Source of the DNA: Sphagnum compactum
Taxonomy: Eukaryota; Bryophyta; Sphagnopsida; Sphagnales
Assembly: GCA_965153455.1 (NCBI GenBank)
Contig: OZ234493.1
Location: 27,332,213-27,396,212, forward strand
Direction: 5' to 3'
Length of the DNA stretch: 64,000 nucleotides
The notes below the pieces were generated by a model that saw only the letters and a program-made list of their open reading frames with translations, had not been told where the DNA came from and made no database searches. This document shows, piece after piece, positions 35,676-47,932 of this stretch; within the stretch, counting starts at the first letter, position 1, and each line of letters begins with the position of its first letter. Position numbers and translations under genes: made by a program.

Positions 35676-38516
35676 TCAGTGGTTGAACCAGCCTTTCTGG
35701 GGTTGAACCTCAGCAGGATCCCCACCACCATTCATCAATTTATCCAGCACAATATTAAGGTCAACTGACTGCCCATTCTCTGTCAGCTTCCTTATGACTA
35801 CCTGCACTTGATCTTTGGAGAATCCCATGCTTGCAACCTTGTCAATTACTTCACTGATGGGCACCCGGTTTGTTGATAATGGAGTAGTGCCTGCAGATGA
35901 ACCTGTATTGCTAGCATTATTGCTATTATTGCCACTGGTCACAGGTTGGGCAGTTGGCAAACGGGCATAGCCACCTGTTTCAGTATTAGGCACTAAAGGG
36001 TTGGTGCCTGATGATGACATTCGGTACCCATAAGGTGTATAGTTTTCATAGACAGGGAGTGTGGTATGTTCAGGGTGATAGGGAGGCGGCAATGCCAATA
36101 GCCCACCTCTGTTGTTGCGAGAGGGATCATACATCTGTGCTGAAGACAAGTTTGATGACTGTTGCATTTGAGGAAGAGGCTGTGGGAAAGGTCTGTTTCC
36201 ATAGCCTTCAGGCATGTAAGCAGGAGGGTTTTCTGGACTGTACTTTGCCAGAGACTGAGAGCTGTAGCTTGGAATGTCTGACTGAAGGTTTCCATACTGT
36301 GGTTGCATTGGAGGAGGTGTTCCTGACTGTTGTTGACTATAAAACAGCTGTGGCTGTGGCTGAGTCTGAGGCTGCTGATACTGGATCTGTGGCTGTTGGG
36401 GATGCTGATGTTGAAGCTGGGGTTGATGAGAGGCTTGCAATTGAGGCTGGAGCTGTTGAGGTTGGTGTTGAGCTTCAGACTGCCCTGCTTGCTGTTGAAG
36501 ATGCTGGTACTGGAGCTGAAGCAGATGCTGGGGTTGTTCAGCTTGCTGTTGACCAATCTGATGTGTGAGCTGCTGAGGTTGTAACTGGGGTGGCGGTAAC
36601 AAAGCTTGAGGTTGATATTGATGCTCTGGCTGTGCTGTCAGTGGAGTGGCCTGTAGTTGTAGCTGTTGAGGATGCTGAGGTGGAACTTGCTGATGGGCTT
36701 GTTGCTGACGTATCAAGAGAGCATTTTGTTGCTGGGCCTGAGGTCGCAATTGAGGTTGCTGTTGTTGGGGCATCTGCTGAGAAATCTGTTGAGGAATTTG
36801 TTGCTGGGTAGCTGACACAGCCTGCAACTGCTGTTGCTGGAGTTGTAGTTGATGTTGATTCTGTAACTGTTGAAGGTGGTAAATAGCAGGATCAGTCTGC
36901 TGTCCTGAAGATGGTGGAGCAAGGGCAAGCGAAGTCTCCACTTGCTTGGGAGTTTGGGGCTGCACCTCAACAATGGCTTGGACGGGTGCAGCTGCACTTG
37001 CAGGTGCTTCCACCTTACTGACAAGCTGAAGCTTTGCAAGCTTCAGTTGCTCTTCTGCAATCTCCTGCTTATCACGCAAGACCTGCACACCTCGCTGTAC
37101 CTGCCAATTGCAAAACTTCTCTCTTTAGTGTCTGGACTACATTCCCATTCACATCTCATAGATGTGGGTGGTCCTGCCATCCATAGTCCAAATACAAGCT
37201 AAGCAGTGCACATCTTCATCTTCAGAGTGGTAGGTCTCTCTTGCAATTGTAAGTCTGTTTTGGTAATGAAACATGCATCTGTCCAGGAACAAATTCCACC
37301 TGCTAACATGACTCTAATCATTGGAAAATCTCACGATCCCCTGGTGATTCTTGTCCATGTGATAGGATCACCAATACAACTTTCTGATTCAACTGAAGTT
37401 ATAGAGTTCCTCAAATTCATTCAGGATACTTATTGAGTGGTACTCTTGGCAAATGCCAGTTTTCTTCCAGAGGGCCAGCATTGAACCTGCTGGTAAGCAA
37501 CTGAGACCAGAAAGTATGAGCTATATGAACATGATTGGATTTAGAGGGCTGTCTCTCTAAGAATAATCTAGCAATAATCTACCACAAGAATGCATAGCAG
37601 GAGGACAAAATTACCTCTCTGATCATGTTCTCTAAGGATCTCAGCTTGCCATCAGCTGCACCATGATTATCCGCCGACTCAACTTTGAACTCCTGAACTG
37701 TGTGTTCAATGCGCTGGCTATTGAACTCCAACTGAGAGAGACGGCCACTCATACCCTCTAGCACATGCAGCAAGTTGTCTGCATACTTCTTCATTGTCCG
37801 TTCCACTGTTGCCACCACTATGGCCCATTCAACAGATTCCTTCTCAGTATGTCCTGCTTGGTCATATGATGATGGATTATCCCGCTTTGGTCGCTTCACA
37901 TCAGAGATCCAAAGAAACTCATCAGCATCCATACAACAAGAGATTGCCAAATAAATTCAGCCACTTCAAAACGGATGGCAGTGATATCTATTGACAAAAA
38001 GCTTCAGGTTCAATTGCTCTTGCCAAGTTTGACCTAATCTGAAACATTCCTGGATGTGGCCGACCTGCTTAGGTTCCAGAGAAAAAGGAAGCTGAAGAAA
38101 TAGCCAGTCGAAGTCATCACAAGCCTCGAAGACCAGCCCCCATTTGCCTTCCGAGAAGGAGAATCAATTAGGTCCGGATTGAGCGACAAAACCGACAATT
38201 ACGCTAAACAGCCGAAGGTTTCTATGGAAGAGAACGGAGGGGGAGGGGGCAAAAAGAGGGTCCTTACAAGAGGAGGAGGGGACAAAGAACGGCGAGCACG
38301 GTTATCGGCCTGCGTAGACGACCGGCTGCTCTCGACACCGGCCTGAAACTCGAAACCGGGAAGCAAATCATTATTGCCGAAATCAAAAACAGGCCCGGCA
38401 GCGGCGCTCTTGTACTGATGTGTACCACCAACGTTGGTGGTATTACTAGACTCATGTTCCACAGACGGGAAATCGAAGAAAGGCTCCATGTTCGTGAAAA
38501 CCTCCTGCTTATCCAT
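35676..38516 (-). CDS. FLOE/DUF1421 prion-like protein
   Basis: Three phase-0 exons, 38516-38268, 37917-37615 and 37100-35676 (donors CTT|GTAAGG and GAG|GTAATT; acceptors GATGAG|TTT and TTGGCAG|GTA), give 658 residues. Residues 1-83 are rich in D, S, F and N (MEPFFDFPSVEHESS). About 105-215 form a coiled coil (VERTMKKYADNLL, RLSQLEFNSQRIEHTV, LRDKQEIAEEQLKLAKLQL). About 260-450 is a glutamine-dominated low-complexity stretch passing into a P/S/Y-rich part. The C-terminus (about 595-645: VIDKVASMGFSKDQVQVVIR, LNIVLDKL) is the DUF1421, UBA-like domain. This order matches Arabidopsis FLOE1 and relatives, which form cytosolic condensates responding to hydration and influence germination. Function here is inferred from architecture. 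The second acceptor is the least certain junction. A tandem array begins about 385 bp upstream. Confidence 0.88.
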
Positions 38517-38900
38517 CTCCTTCAAAACAAAAAAAAACTCCCAGATCCTTGCACAGCACCAAAAACACACACACACACACACAGACCAAACAACCAAAGG
38601 AACAATGCCAAAGAAGCCCCCAAAAAGAAAAACAGAGAAGACCCAACAACGCAAATGCGATCTTCTTCAACCAACAAACATCCCCAACACAAATTTACAA
38701 CAAAAACAAAACGTAACAAAAGCACGACGCGGATTCTTCTTGTTCCCTTGAGCTTCAGCTTCCCGGTGTGATTGGACGTGGGAGGAGTAGGGTAAGTTCG
38801 GAAGGTTTTTTTTAATTTCTTTTATTTTTTAAAGAAAAACAAAGAGAGGGGAAAAAGAAAGAAGTGGAGTAGGGTACAAGGAAAAGAAGGGTCCGGAATT
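38517..38900 (-). promoter_or_regulatory. Presumed 5' leader/promoter of the FLOE-type gene
   Basis: Upstream on the minus strand, with a CA microsatellite at 38567-38583 and purine-rich sequence to 38880. No clear TATA box was found. Assigned by position only. Confidence 0.4.
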
Positions 38901-39335
38901 CCTTTCAATTGGATTTCAGCGTCAAACTAGGGATGAGTTGATTCCTAATTCAGTCATCTAATTGGGCACTGGAACCACTTGGTTACTTACTTATTATATG
39001 CCTAATTCTTTTCAATAGGATTTTCAGCGTCAAGTAGGGATGAGTTGATTCCTAATTTATTCGTCTAATTGGACACTTGAACCACTTGGTTACTTACTTA
39101 TTATATGCCTAATTCTTTTGAATCGGATTTTCAGCGTCAAAGTAGGGATGAGTTGGTTCCTAATTCAGTCCTCTAATCGGGCACTTGAAATGAACCATTT
39201 GGTTACCTAGTAAACATTTTTTCACCAATCAAGCAACCATGCCTAATTCTTTTCAATTGGATTTTCAGCATCAAAGTAGGGTTGAGTTGATTCCTAATTT
39301 GGTCATACGATTGGCCACTTGAGCCACTTAGTAAC
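38901..39335. repeat. Four-copy tandem array upstream of the FLOE-type gene
   Basis: Units begin near 38901, 39008, 39115 and 39249 (period 107, 107, then about 134). Each contains TTTTCAATTGGATTTTCAGC, GTAGGGATGAGTTGATTCCT and GGTTACTTACTTATTATATG blocks; the last unit carries an insertion. Non-coding, promoter-proximal. Confidence 0.85.
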
Positions 39336-40479
39336 AAGCTTGATTATATAACCGACCTTGATGAGAATCTCAAACACTCTGGTCTGGCTATTGGGTCATG
39401 AGTTTTACACGATAACATTAGCAATCTAAAGGTCCCACCCTCGGCTCTCATTGACCCAATGATTCTTGGATGAAAATGATGTCAGCTGCACTCTTGGTGG
39501 ATGAGAAGAGTGCATCTCATTCTGGTGGCTCATATGTAAATCAACAGTGGGTAAGACTCTAATGATGTAATAGAGTTATCCCTAAAGTCACCCTGTCTTC
39601 ACCCTGTCTTTGGGCATGCTTTCACACCCTGTCCCCTCTTTCAGATTTTATTAATTCTCAGTATGAAATGCTGAAACTCAGCGTTTAATGCACAGCGTTC
39701 GAGAGTAATTATAGTGGTTTGACATGTAGGAGCAGTGAAAATATATGTAGCAGTAGTGGAGGCGCTCAGGAAAAAGGAAAAGAAGACAGGATATCACTAT
39801 AGAGTTGGTGGAAAAACTAGTCTCTCGGGGTCGTAGTTGTTTCGGTTTTTTGGGAAAATTTTCATTCCCAGTTGTTACGTGTTTGATGCCTTATTATGCC
39901 CAAAACTGGCCGTTCTCATCACCTAATCACGTGTGACTCTGAGGATAACTCTAATGTACTGTGTGCATTGGTAGGTGCTGGTTCACTCTGGCCCTACCAG
40001 AACCCCGTACCATCTCCTGGAAAAATGTCTAACCCTAGCCTAGTGGGCTGGATCATGTGTTCCTAGGTAGGATCATGCCTGTTCCATAGTACAGGATTTT
40101 GGATTGAATTGCTTATCTCTGCAAGCTCATCAAAGACAAGATGAGAGACTCCTAGCCTGCACTTAAAGTTATTCACAAATGTAATTTTGCATGAAATTAT
40201 GCAATTTTTGTGTATCAAACATGAACATTCACGTATGTTATTCAAAAACAATGATTCATTAATTTGAATATTTTAAATATTAAATATAAATAAATATCGT
40301 TCATATTAAGCATAACATAGAATTCATGAGATTTTTGTATGAACCTATGAAAATCAAATTTTACAAAACTTTTAGTTTTACAAAAACTGAAGATGACACT
40401 CAAAATGTGACATGAAAGTGTGCATAAGAAGAAAATAACATAAGAATAAACTCAAATTTCTTTCTCAATCTAGGATGCT
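39336..40479. other. Intergenic DNA with solitary MULE-like terminus
   Basis: No gene. GTAGGTGCTGGTTCACTCTGGCC (39971-39993) matches the right terminal inverted repeat of the 11.7-kb MITE, but no partner TIR was found nearby. Confidence 0.45.
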
Positions 40480-41285
40480 TCACTTGTCTATGTGTCTACC
40501 TTAGGCTTACTTATGTTATGAGATACTTAAAAGACTTAAGGGGTTACAAAAGACCTACCTGAAGGGTTGGCTTAGGATTTCCTATAGGAACATTTAGGAT
40601 AGGGGTTACCAGGGAACTATCCAGGGTATGAACTATGAAAAGTTCATATCCAGAGGTACGTGCAAGGATTACCTTGGGTGACACTTAGGGGCCTACCTAG
40701 GGTTCACCTAAAGATTATTTAAAAAAACACTTAAGAGCCTATTTAAGTTCTGGGATACCTAAGGATTATTTAAGGAACTATTTTAAGCCTACCTAAGGGG
40801 CTACTTAACGATTATTAAAAGTTAACTTAAGGAAACATCTAGGGACCTATTTAGGTTATGGTATACCTAAGGATTACTTAAGGGGTTGCATAGGGCTTAC
40901 ATACTTATGAGCTATCTACCTACCTACCTATGTCATACCTAAAAGCTACATGGGATTGTTTAGGGGCTTTTCCAAAGACTACATAGGTGCTACCAAGGGC
41001 CTTACCTAGGTCAGGGGATACCTAGGGGTTATTAGAAAAGCTACTTAAGGGATACCTAGGTGGTTACCTATGAACTACCAAAAAGTCACCTAGGGGCCTA
41101 CCTAGGTTATGGGCTATGTAAAATAAGGTCTATCAAGAGTTTACATAGAGACCATTTCAAATGTTAAATAGGGGTTACTTAGGGACCTACCTTAGGGGAT
41201 ATTTAAAGACTATTTAAAAAGCTACATAAGAACTATGAGTTAATCCTACGCAACCCCTTAAATAGCCCCTAGATATTCCATTGCT
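40480..41285. repeat. Degenerate array of TACCTAAGGG-type words
   Basis: For about 800 bp, irregular words such as CTACCTAGGG, TACTTAAGGG and ATTATTTAAGG recur every 15-40 bp with no fixed period. This looks like an old, eroded satellite-like expansion. No coding frame. Confidence 0.7.
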
Positions 41286-44200
41286 TAAAAAACGCATGCA
41301 TGTTCAAAACAAAAAGAAAAAAAAAACATTAAATTTTGAAAAAATGTAACAACTTTTTATTATTATACTTGTTTCCAATCAAAAAATTGCATGAAAAAAC
41401 CATCACAAAATAATTCACACAAAGGAAGGTTTATAGGATAAGTTACCAAAGTTGAAACTAGAGAATTCAATTGTGATTCATTTTCAATTAACTCATAAAA
41501 GGTTGTTAATGGATGGTGCATGGGTGGGTGTTGGATCACATTAATCTACTTCAAACTAACAAACCATTTTTATTGTTGTTGGTTTGAACTCGGTTAATGT
41601 GACTTACTATCGCCAAGATCATGAGTGGTTGAAATTAAGCTTTTAGTCACCCTAGGGGCAAGGGCAATGGCTTATTTAACAAGTGGTCAAAAGTAAGGCC
41701 ACTCGATGATGTGCAACAATTTTTTAAAAGTTGACAAATGACAGGCTTAATGCACAAATGTGGTATTTTTAATTGAGGCTAGGAATCAATCGGATTTCTT
41801 ATCAAGGCAATCATTTATTGCAAACAATGGACATGACAACAATGCAAAAAGAACTAACAACAAATAATCAATTAAACCCTTATTCATGTTTCATATAGAT
41901 TGTATCACAAGTCTCCATCACAAATCATAAAAACTTTGTTGGCCAAAAGAAGAATATGTTAATGTTTACATTGAGCATGTTTTGAATAATCATTTTGTAT
42001 AATTTACAATCTAACAACCTTAAAAAGTGATAATTTCACAAAAAGGTATTGAACCCTAAGGTGCATGAGCTATACAAAAACATGCACCTTCAAATTTTCA
42101 ATTGAAACCATCAAAGCAATATTAAAGTAATGTTTTTTAAGGGTTGAAAACCCTCATTAGGTTCTAACTAGGTTTGGATCAAATAAAATTTTCACAATTC
42201 GGGTCCCAAGGTGGAGATCTTCAATTTGATAACCTTCAAGTAGGGTAATCAATATCTATTAAATAGGTGTATACTTGCTGTGTAAAACCATGTCACTTAC
42301 ATGGTCTAACTCATTACACTTATATTATTTGCAATGCACATGTATTTGTTTTGGAGTGTGAAATGTAAGTGCATATATTACATTCTTGCATTGATTGTAA
42401 CTAGTTGTAATTCGTATACAAGTAGTTGTCAATGAATCTCAATGTGCAATGTACATATTTTGTGATAGGCTGTGACTTTGATTTGCCCTTTACAAAAAGA
42501 ATTAATATTTTTAACACCCCCCAAATCAAATCTTTTATTTTCAATGCAATATTATGGTAGTGTTTCCTATTAGCCCACTCATAAACCATCATGAGCACAT
42601 ATTTGAAAAAAAGATATGGGGCAAATTTTGTGATGCAATTGGGGAATATTTTAGGTGCACATTCTTGGTTGCATCATGGGTCCATGCTACCTTAGTTCAT
42701 TTCATCAAATTATTTTTTATTTATAATTTTGTTCACCACCATTTTTGGCTTAGCTTTTACAAGAGCTTGGGTACCTATTATGACTCATATTAATTAGTTT
42801 AATTAATTGTAGTGCATCCCAAAGTTCAATTTCTCTTTTGTTTCATAGTCATTTTGGTTGATCCATCACCAATTTGTTTCTCCAATTTTGGGCATCCCTC
42901 CCCTGGCCCCCTAAATAGAAGTTACACATATTCACATTGTTTTACACAATTGTGTAATATAACCATGTTCATTTAAATGTATTTGTTTTATGCTTACACT
43001 TCAATGGTTTTTACTTGGCATAATATAAACTTACACAATTTTACACATCTCATGAAATACAATTATACAAATGTAAGTGGGCCTTAAACCATCTCTAGTG
43101 ATGCTCCCCTATTCGTTTTTACATTATTATCTCCACATCCAAGATAAATGTTTCCCCTGCCCACCCATTCCAATGAAGATGTTCAATGAAAGACTATGAA
43201 AATTTCACCAATTGGGCCAATCATTACAATTGGCAAATTGAAGACAATTGTGTCCATTTATTGAAATGTTTGTTACTATCCACAACCTAGGGCATATTTA
43301 GTTAAAAAAAAACACTTTCACACCATTTGATTGCTACATTTCATTCACAATTATATGATATAAAGTTTTTATTATTATGGGTGGAGACAATTTTATACAC
43401 TTATAAGGAATGTAATTCCTAAACCATACACAAGTTTGTTATCTTAAGGTGTAGGTGTAAGATCATTTGACACATCCCTTGATTTGTCAAGTGGTATCAA
43501 TCATAAATAATATCTTTGATTCCTAAGTTTGTAATGGAATGCAAACTTAGGATGCATTCTTTAGTTCTCAACAAAAAAGATGTGAGGGTTTCAAGATGGA
43601 ATTAAAATGAATCCTTAAATCAAGTTCATGGATGTGTCAACCTACACAAATCAAACAATAAGGAAATTAATTAATTTTGGAACCAAAATGGTGCATGGAC
43701 AAGCCACATGTTAGCTTAGATTCATGAGACTGATCATGACTTGGTCTGGGGAAAAGGCACCACCTTCATTCATGTAGTATATTACATAGCTCTTCATAAG
43801 GGTTACATTTGAATGTTCATTTTTCGTAAGATTCTTAATCAAGAAGTCCAAGATCTATCAAGTTATGAGTCTTACCATTTTGAAGATTCATAACTTTTTC
43901 ATTTCACCTTTGAATTGACCATAAATTCATAACTTTTAGCCTTCAAAATAGTTTTCTATCAACATATCAAGTTCTTCAATCAAATGGGATTTGACATTTC
44001 AAATTGTCATTTAATTGTTCAATAGTCATTGTGGTAGTTTGAATCCTAACCTTTCAAATGACCATAACCATTGTTACACATATTATTATTGAGAACATAA
44101 CTTCACTTTATTGTGAATTGTTCAAGAATTTTGCAATAATTTAAAGTGGGCCCAAGTTGGACAAGGTTTCATCCCCCAAACTTTGATTCAAAAATTTGAA

Positions 44201-47200
44201 ACACCTTACAATTAGTACTTCCAACTCTAAAAACTAGAAACATGTTTGGGAGTTTTGGGGGTTCCTCTTTTACAATTTCATACATTGCCCTTTCACAAAA
44301 AGACAATGTTTAGGTTCACAAGATGCTTTAGACTTCTTTCAACTTGTTTCCTTTACCATGCCAAAGCTTGTGAGTTGGAAGTTAAGGTCATGATTAGTAT
44401 TGGCTAGTTCATTGTTTTTTAAAAAACTTGTGATCTTGGGTTTATTTTTTGTTTTAATTTGGTACCTTTGGGTAAGGTTATTTATTATTAAAATTTTTTT
44501 TGTTAAGCTTTGGATAAGGTCAATTTTTGTTTCCAAAACAAATTAATTATCAGGTAAAGTGGTATTTAAAAAAAGAAATGATTTTGGTTATAGTTCAATT
44601 TTAGGGTTATTAATCAAAATTTAAAAACATTAATTATTATTGCAAGTATGTTTTCAAACAAATCACAAGTGTTCTATTCAAATAGTTATCCACTCCCATT
44701 CAATCATCAACAAAAGAGATCATGGAGCACAAATTGAAATTTATAATCATGCGTAAAAATGTTTAATGTTAATAAGTTGGCCCAAGGATTTTAAAGAGTT
44801 AGTTTGAATTATGGTTCCTTGCATATTCTAAAAAGACAATTAAATGTGAACACAAAGAAATCAAACTCACAATTAGATGTGAAATTAGTGTAAATAAAAA
44901 AATGGGGTATGCCTCACTTCTATAACATATCCAAAGTTTTACAATCTACTTTTAAATTGGCATAAATTTAACTTTCTTTTTATGTTGCATGGGTAGTGAA
45001 CACCACAAGAATTAGAAGATTTTGTAAGCGTCATCTTTGAGCAAATATTGTGAGTTTAAACCTGAAATTTTGAATCACACATTTCTTTTCATGCATATTC
45101 TACTCTACAACATGTTTGCCCATATGCACCTAAGTGTTCATCACTTTCATATGGTTTTCCAAAAGTCCATGAGGAACCTACACAAATAAACAACATTAGA
45201 ATTGTTAAAGTGCATCAAAGTAAACATATTAATCATATAACAAAAAACTAAAACATATGTAAACCTAGTCAAAAATCTCTAAAACCAACATTGAACACTA
45301 GAATGAAAAGCAATCCAAACTTGCATTTTCCAACACACAATTGTCAAATTTGATGTCTCAGATTTGCACAAACACACACTTCCCATTTCTTCTCTTTTTC
45401 TCTCCCTCCCCTCATAAGTATATATATATTTTTTCTTCACAAACACACCATAAGCATCATGAAGAAGAAGAAGCCATGAACAAAAAGGAAAAGAGAAGAA
45501 AGTTTGGTGTGCTTCCCTTTTTCAGTCTACTTTTTCACAAGACTTCCCCTATTGATGGTTTTGGATTTTGTACTCCTTTGCAAGGGATGAACAACAATCT
45601 CAACTCCTTCACGATGACTATCTTGAGTCCTTTATGATGATGATCCCTTCTTTCTTCCACAACCAACATAGTTTTTGGATATGTGTGGATTGTGGAAAAG
45701 AGTAGTGATAAGCAAAACAACAAAGACAAGTGGAAGAGAGAGAGGAGGAAGAAGGTGGAGGCAAATAGGAAGTGCAACTCCAGGAAAGTTTAGTGGAAAG
45801 TTGGAAAGCTCAAACAACTGAAAATTATAGGTTCAAGACAAAAGAAAAACCCTAAATCTAGATGGAAAAAGAAATAAGGAGCACTGGTTTAGGTCTGTGC
45901 CCTTACCCAAGCAGAGGTGGGTACAAGGTTCTAGTATTTTAGCTAGTTCTAATACAAAGGCAAGTACAATTAGCTGTTTAGCTAGTTTTGCTATGTAGAC
46001 AAGTACAAGGTTTAGGTTTTTCATCTCCAAAACCAAACCTGCTGGTTCTAAAATGCCCATGCAAATAACCTTCCAAAACTAGTCACAACATCACTCCTCT
46101 TTTCTATTCAAAGAGGGATATATTCATGTGCAAGGAAAAGCCTTAGGGTGAAGGCATTCCCCAAATTAAGGGGCCTTGGATGAGGTGATAGTTGAGTTTG
46201 ACCCCACATTTTGTTAATGTCCACTACCCATGGGCTTGCCACGGTTACAATTCTACACTTTGTAGCACATAGAAATTCTAGGTCAGGCCAACTAAAGATT
46301 TTTGGAATAAATTATTGTCAATAAGGCTACTTCACAAGAAGGAACTAAAATTCCTTGTGTTTTCCTGTATGAATTTTGCAAAAGCTTTGGTTGCATAACA
46401 ACATTTCAAAATTGTGCGTGTTATTGCACAGGGTTTGGTCATGTTGACAAACAGACATCCCTTGTGACTGCTGACAACCAGGTATATAATAGAGGCAAGA
46501 GGGGTGGATTCTATGGACTAGGAAACCACTGGGAGGTTGTCAGTTACCAAACATAACCTACTGTTCAGAGGTTTTGAGAGCAATGCATAACTCTCCTTGG
46601 AAAAGTCTCAATTACTCTGATGGTTGGGTTCTTGAATGACTGTTTCTACAGAATGTTTACACATGTATTGGTGCAGGGGGATGAGGCAGAGGGTGAAGAT
46701 AAACATGAAACGATGCTTCAGATGGTAACAATGAAGGCTGAAGAGTAAGAATAGTGCTCTTCTCCACAAAACTAATCAACAATAGCCAAGCAGAAGTCAG
46801 ACAACGATATCAATTGAGACAACAAAGGTTATCTGTATCCATGTGTGTGGCATGTTTCTATAGCTTGATGAAAACTGAGCATCTGAATCGTCTGAGCATG
46901 ATATGGTACGTTCTTGAATTTTGGATCTTGAAAATGTATAAAAACAACTTCGCTTCCACAATCTTTGGTACAATTGGTAAGCTGTTTACTTACACATCCA
47001 AATTGCTTGCAGCAGCTGGGGATGTCTTCATGTAGCTTTCAAATGATAAGAACCATGTTCAAAACATCGTTGTCCAAGCAGTAGCAACATCTCACTATTG
47101 GACAAGGTTCTGTCTGTCTGTCTGGTCTGGTCTGTGAGACTGAATTGAAGATGATGAAAAAGCAAGAACTCAATCAAGCCATGAGCTACTTGAGAGATTT

Positions 47201-47644
47201 GCAAACATGGGTTGTTGCACCTACCTAGTAGTGCAGCAGCAGGTGTGCAAAACAGAACATAGGGGCAAGTTCTCTTCTGTGTGGGAACAAAATCAAGCGC
47301 CAATGACCTCAACAGATTTAAAGGTCTTCTGAATGTTCAGACATATAACAAAACTGACAGCCTCAGCAATACAGCATATGAGATAAGTTTTATGATTGAA
47401 ATAACTGAGGAATCACTGTGAAAAGCTTGAGACTCTTATGCATGTGTTGCCAGGGCCCCCTTAAAACATTTGAACCAGCAGTGAGTCAAGAGGATGTTTG
47501 TAATAGTACCTTTTGTTGTCATGATGGAAACCAACTTGCTGCCAGATGATGCCATTGAACTCAAGCTGCCCCATGGCCCCTTGTGATGATTAACAGCAGC
47601 TACAGGGCTTCCACCCCATAGGGTTCTTGTTAAGTTGAAGGCTG
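41286..47644. other. Long gene-free AT-rich stretch
   Basis: No gene recognised over about 6.3 kb. Short frames (42554-42793, 45341-45637, 46754-47035) lack domains and supportable splice context. A roughly 50-bp duplication (GTACAAGGTT, TTTAGCTAGTT words) lies at about 45928-46015. Confidence 0.5.
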
Positions 47645-47755
47645 CTGTGTTTGTGTCTTTCTGGTCACTGCAGCAGACTTAACAATGACACAAAGAGACC
47701 AGAACTGTGTCTGTCACTGTCTGACCACTGCAGCAGGCTTAACAATGACACAAAG
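47645..47755. repeat. 60-bp tandem duplication downstream of ATPC
   Basis: CTGTGT at 47645 and 47705, and CACTGCAGCAG-CTTAACAATG in each copy, give a period of exactly 60. It lies in the likely 3' UTR or downstream flank of the minus-strand ATPC gene. Confidence 0.75.
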
Positions 47756-47932
47756 ATTGAAACTCTGCAATGCCCCTTGAAAGCTTGCGCCTTTGATGTG
47801 ACAAAACTCAATGTTAAATAGCACTTTTCTAATCCAATTAGCCCTTAGAAGACAGACTGGTGGAAAAGAGCACTCTATGCAATGAACAAAGTGGAGAGGA
47901 CCAGAGTTGCAGACTGACCAGTAACCATTCAG

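Noticed and set aside
35993-36811. Several long ORFs in other frames over the FLOE-type Q-rich exon
   Set aside because: CAG-like codon repeats read as Leu-, Ser- or Val/Ala-rich frames in other phases; only the Q-rich frame connects to DUF1421 and to spliced exons.
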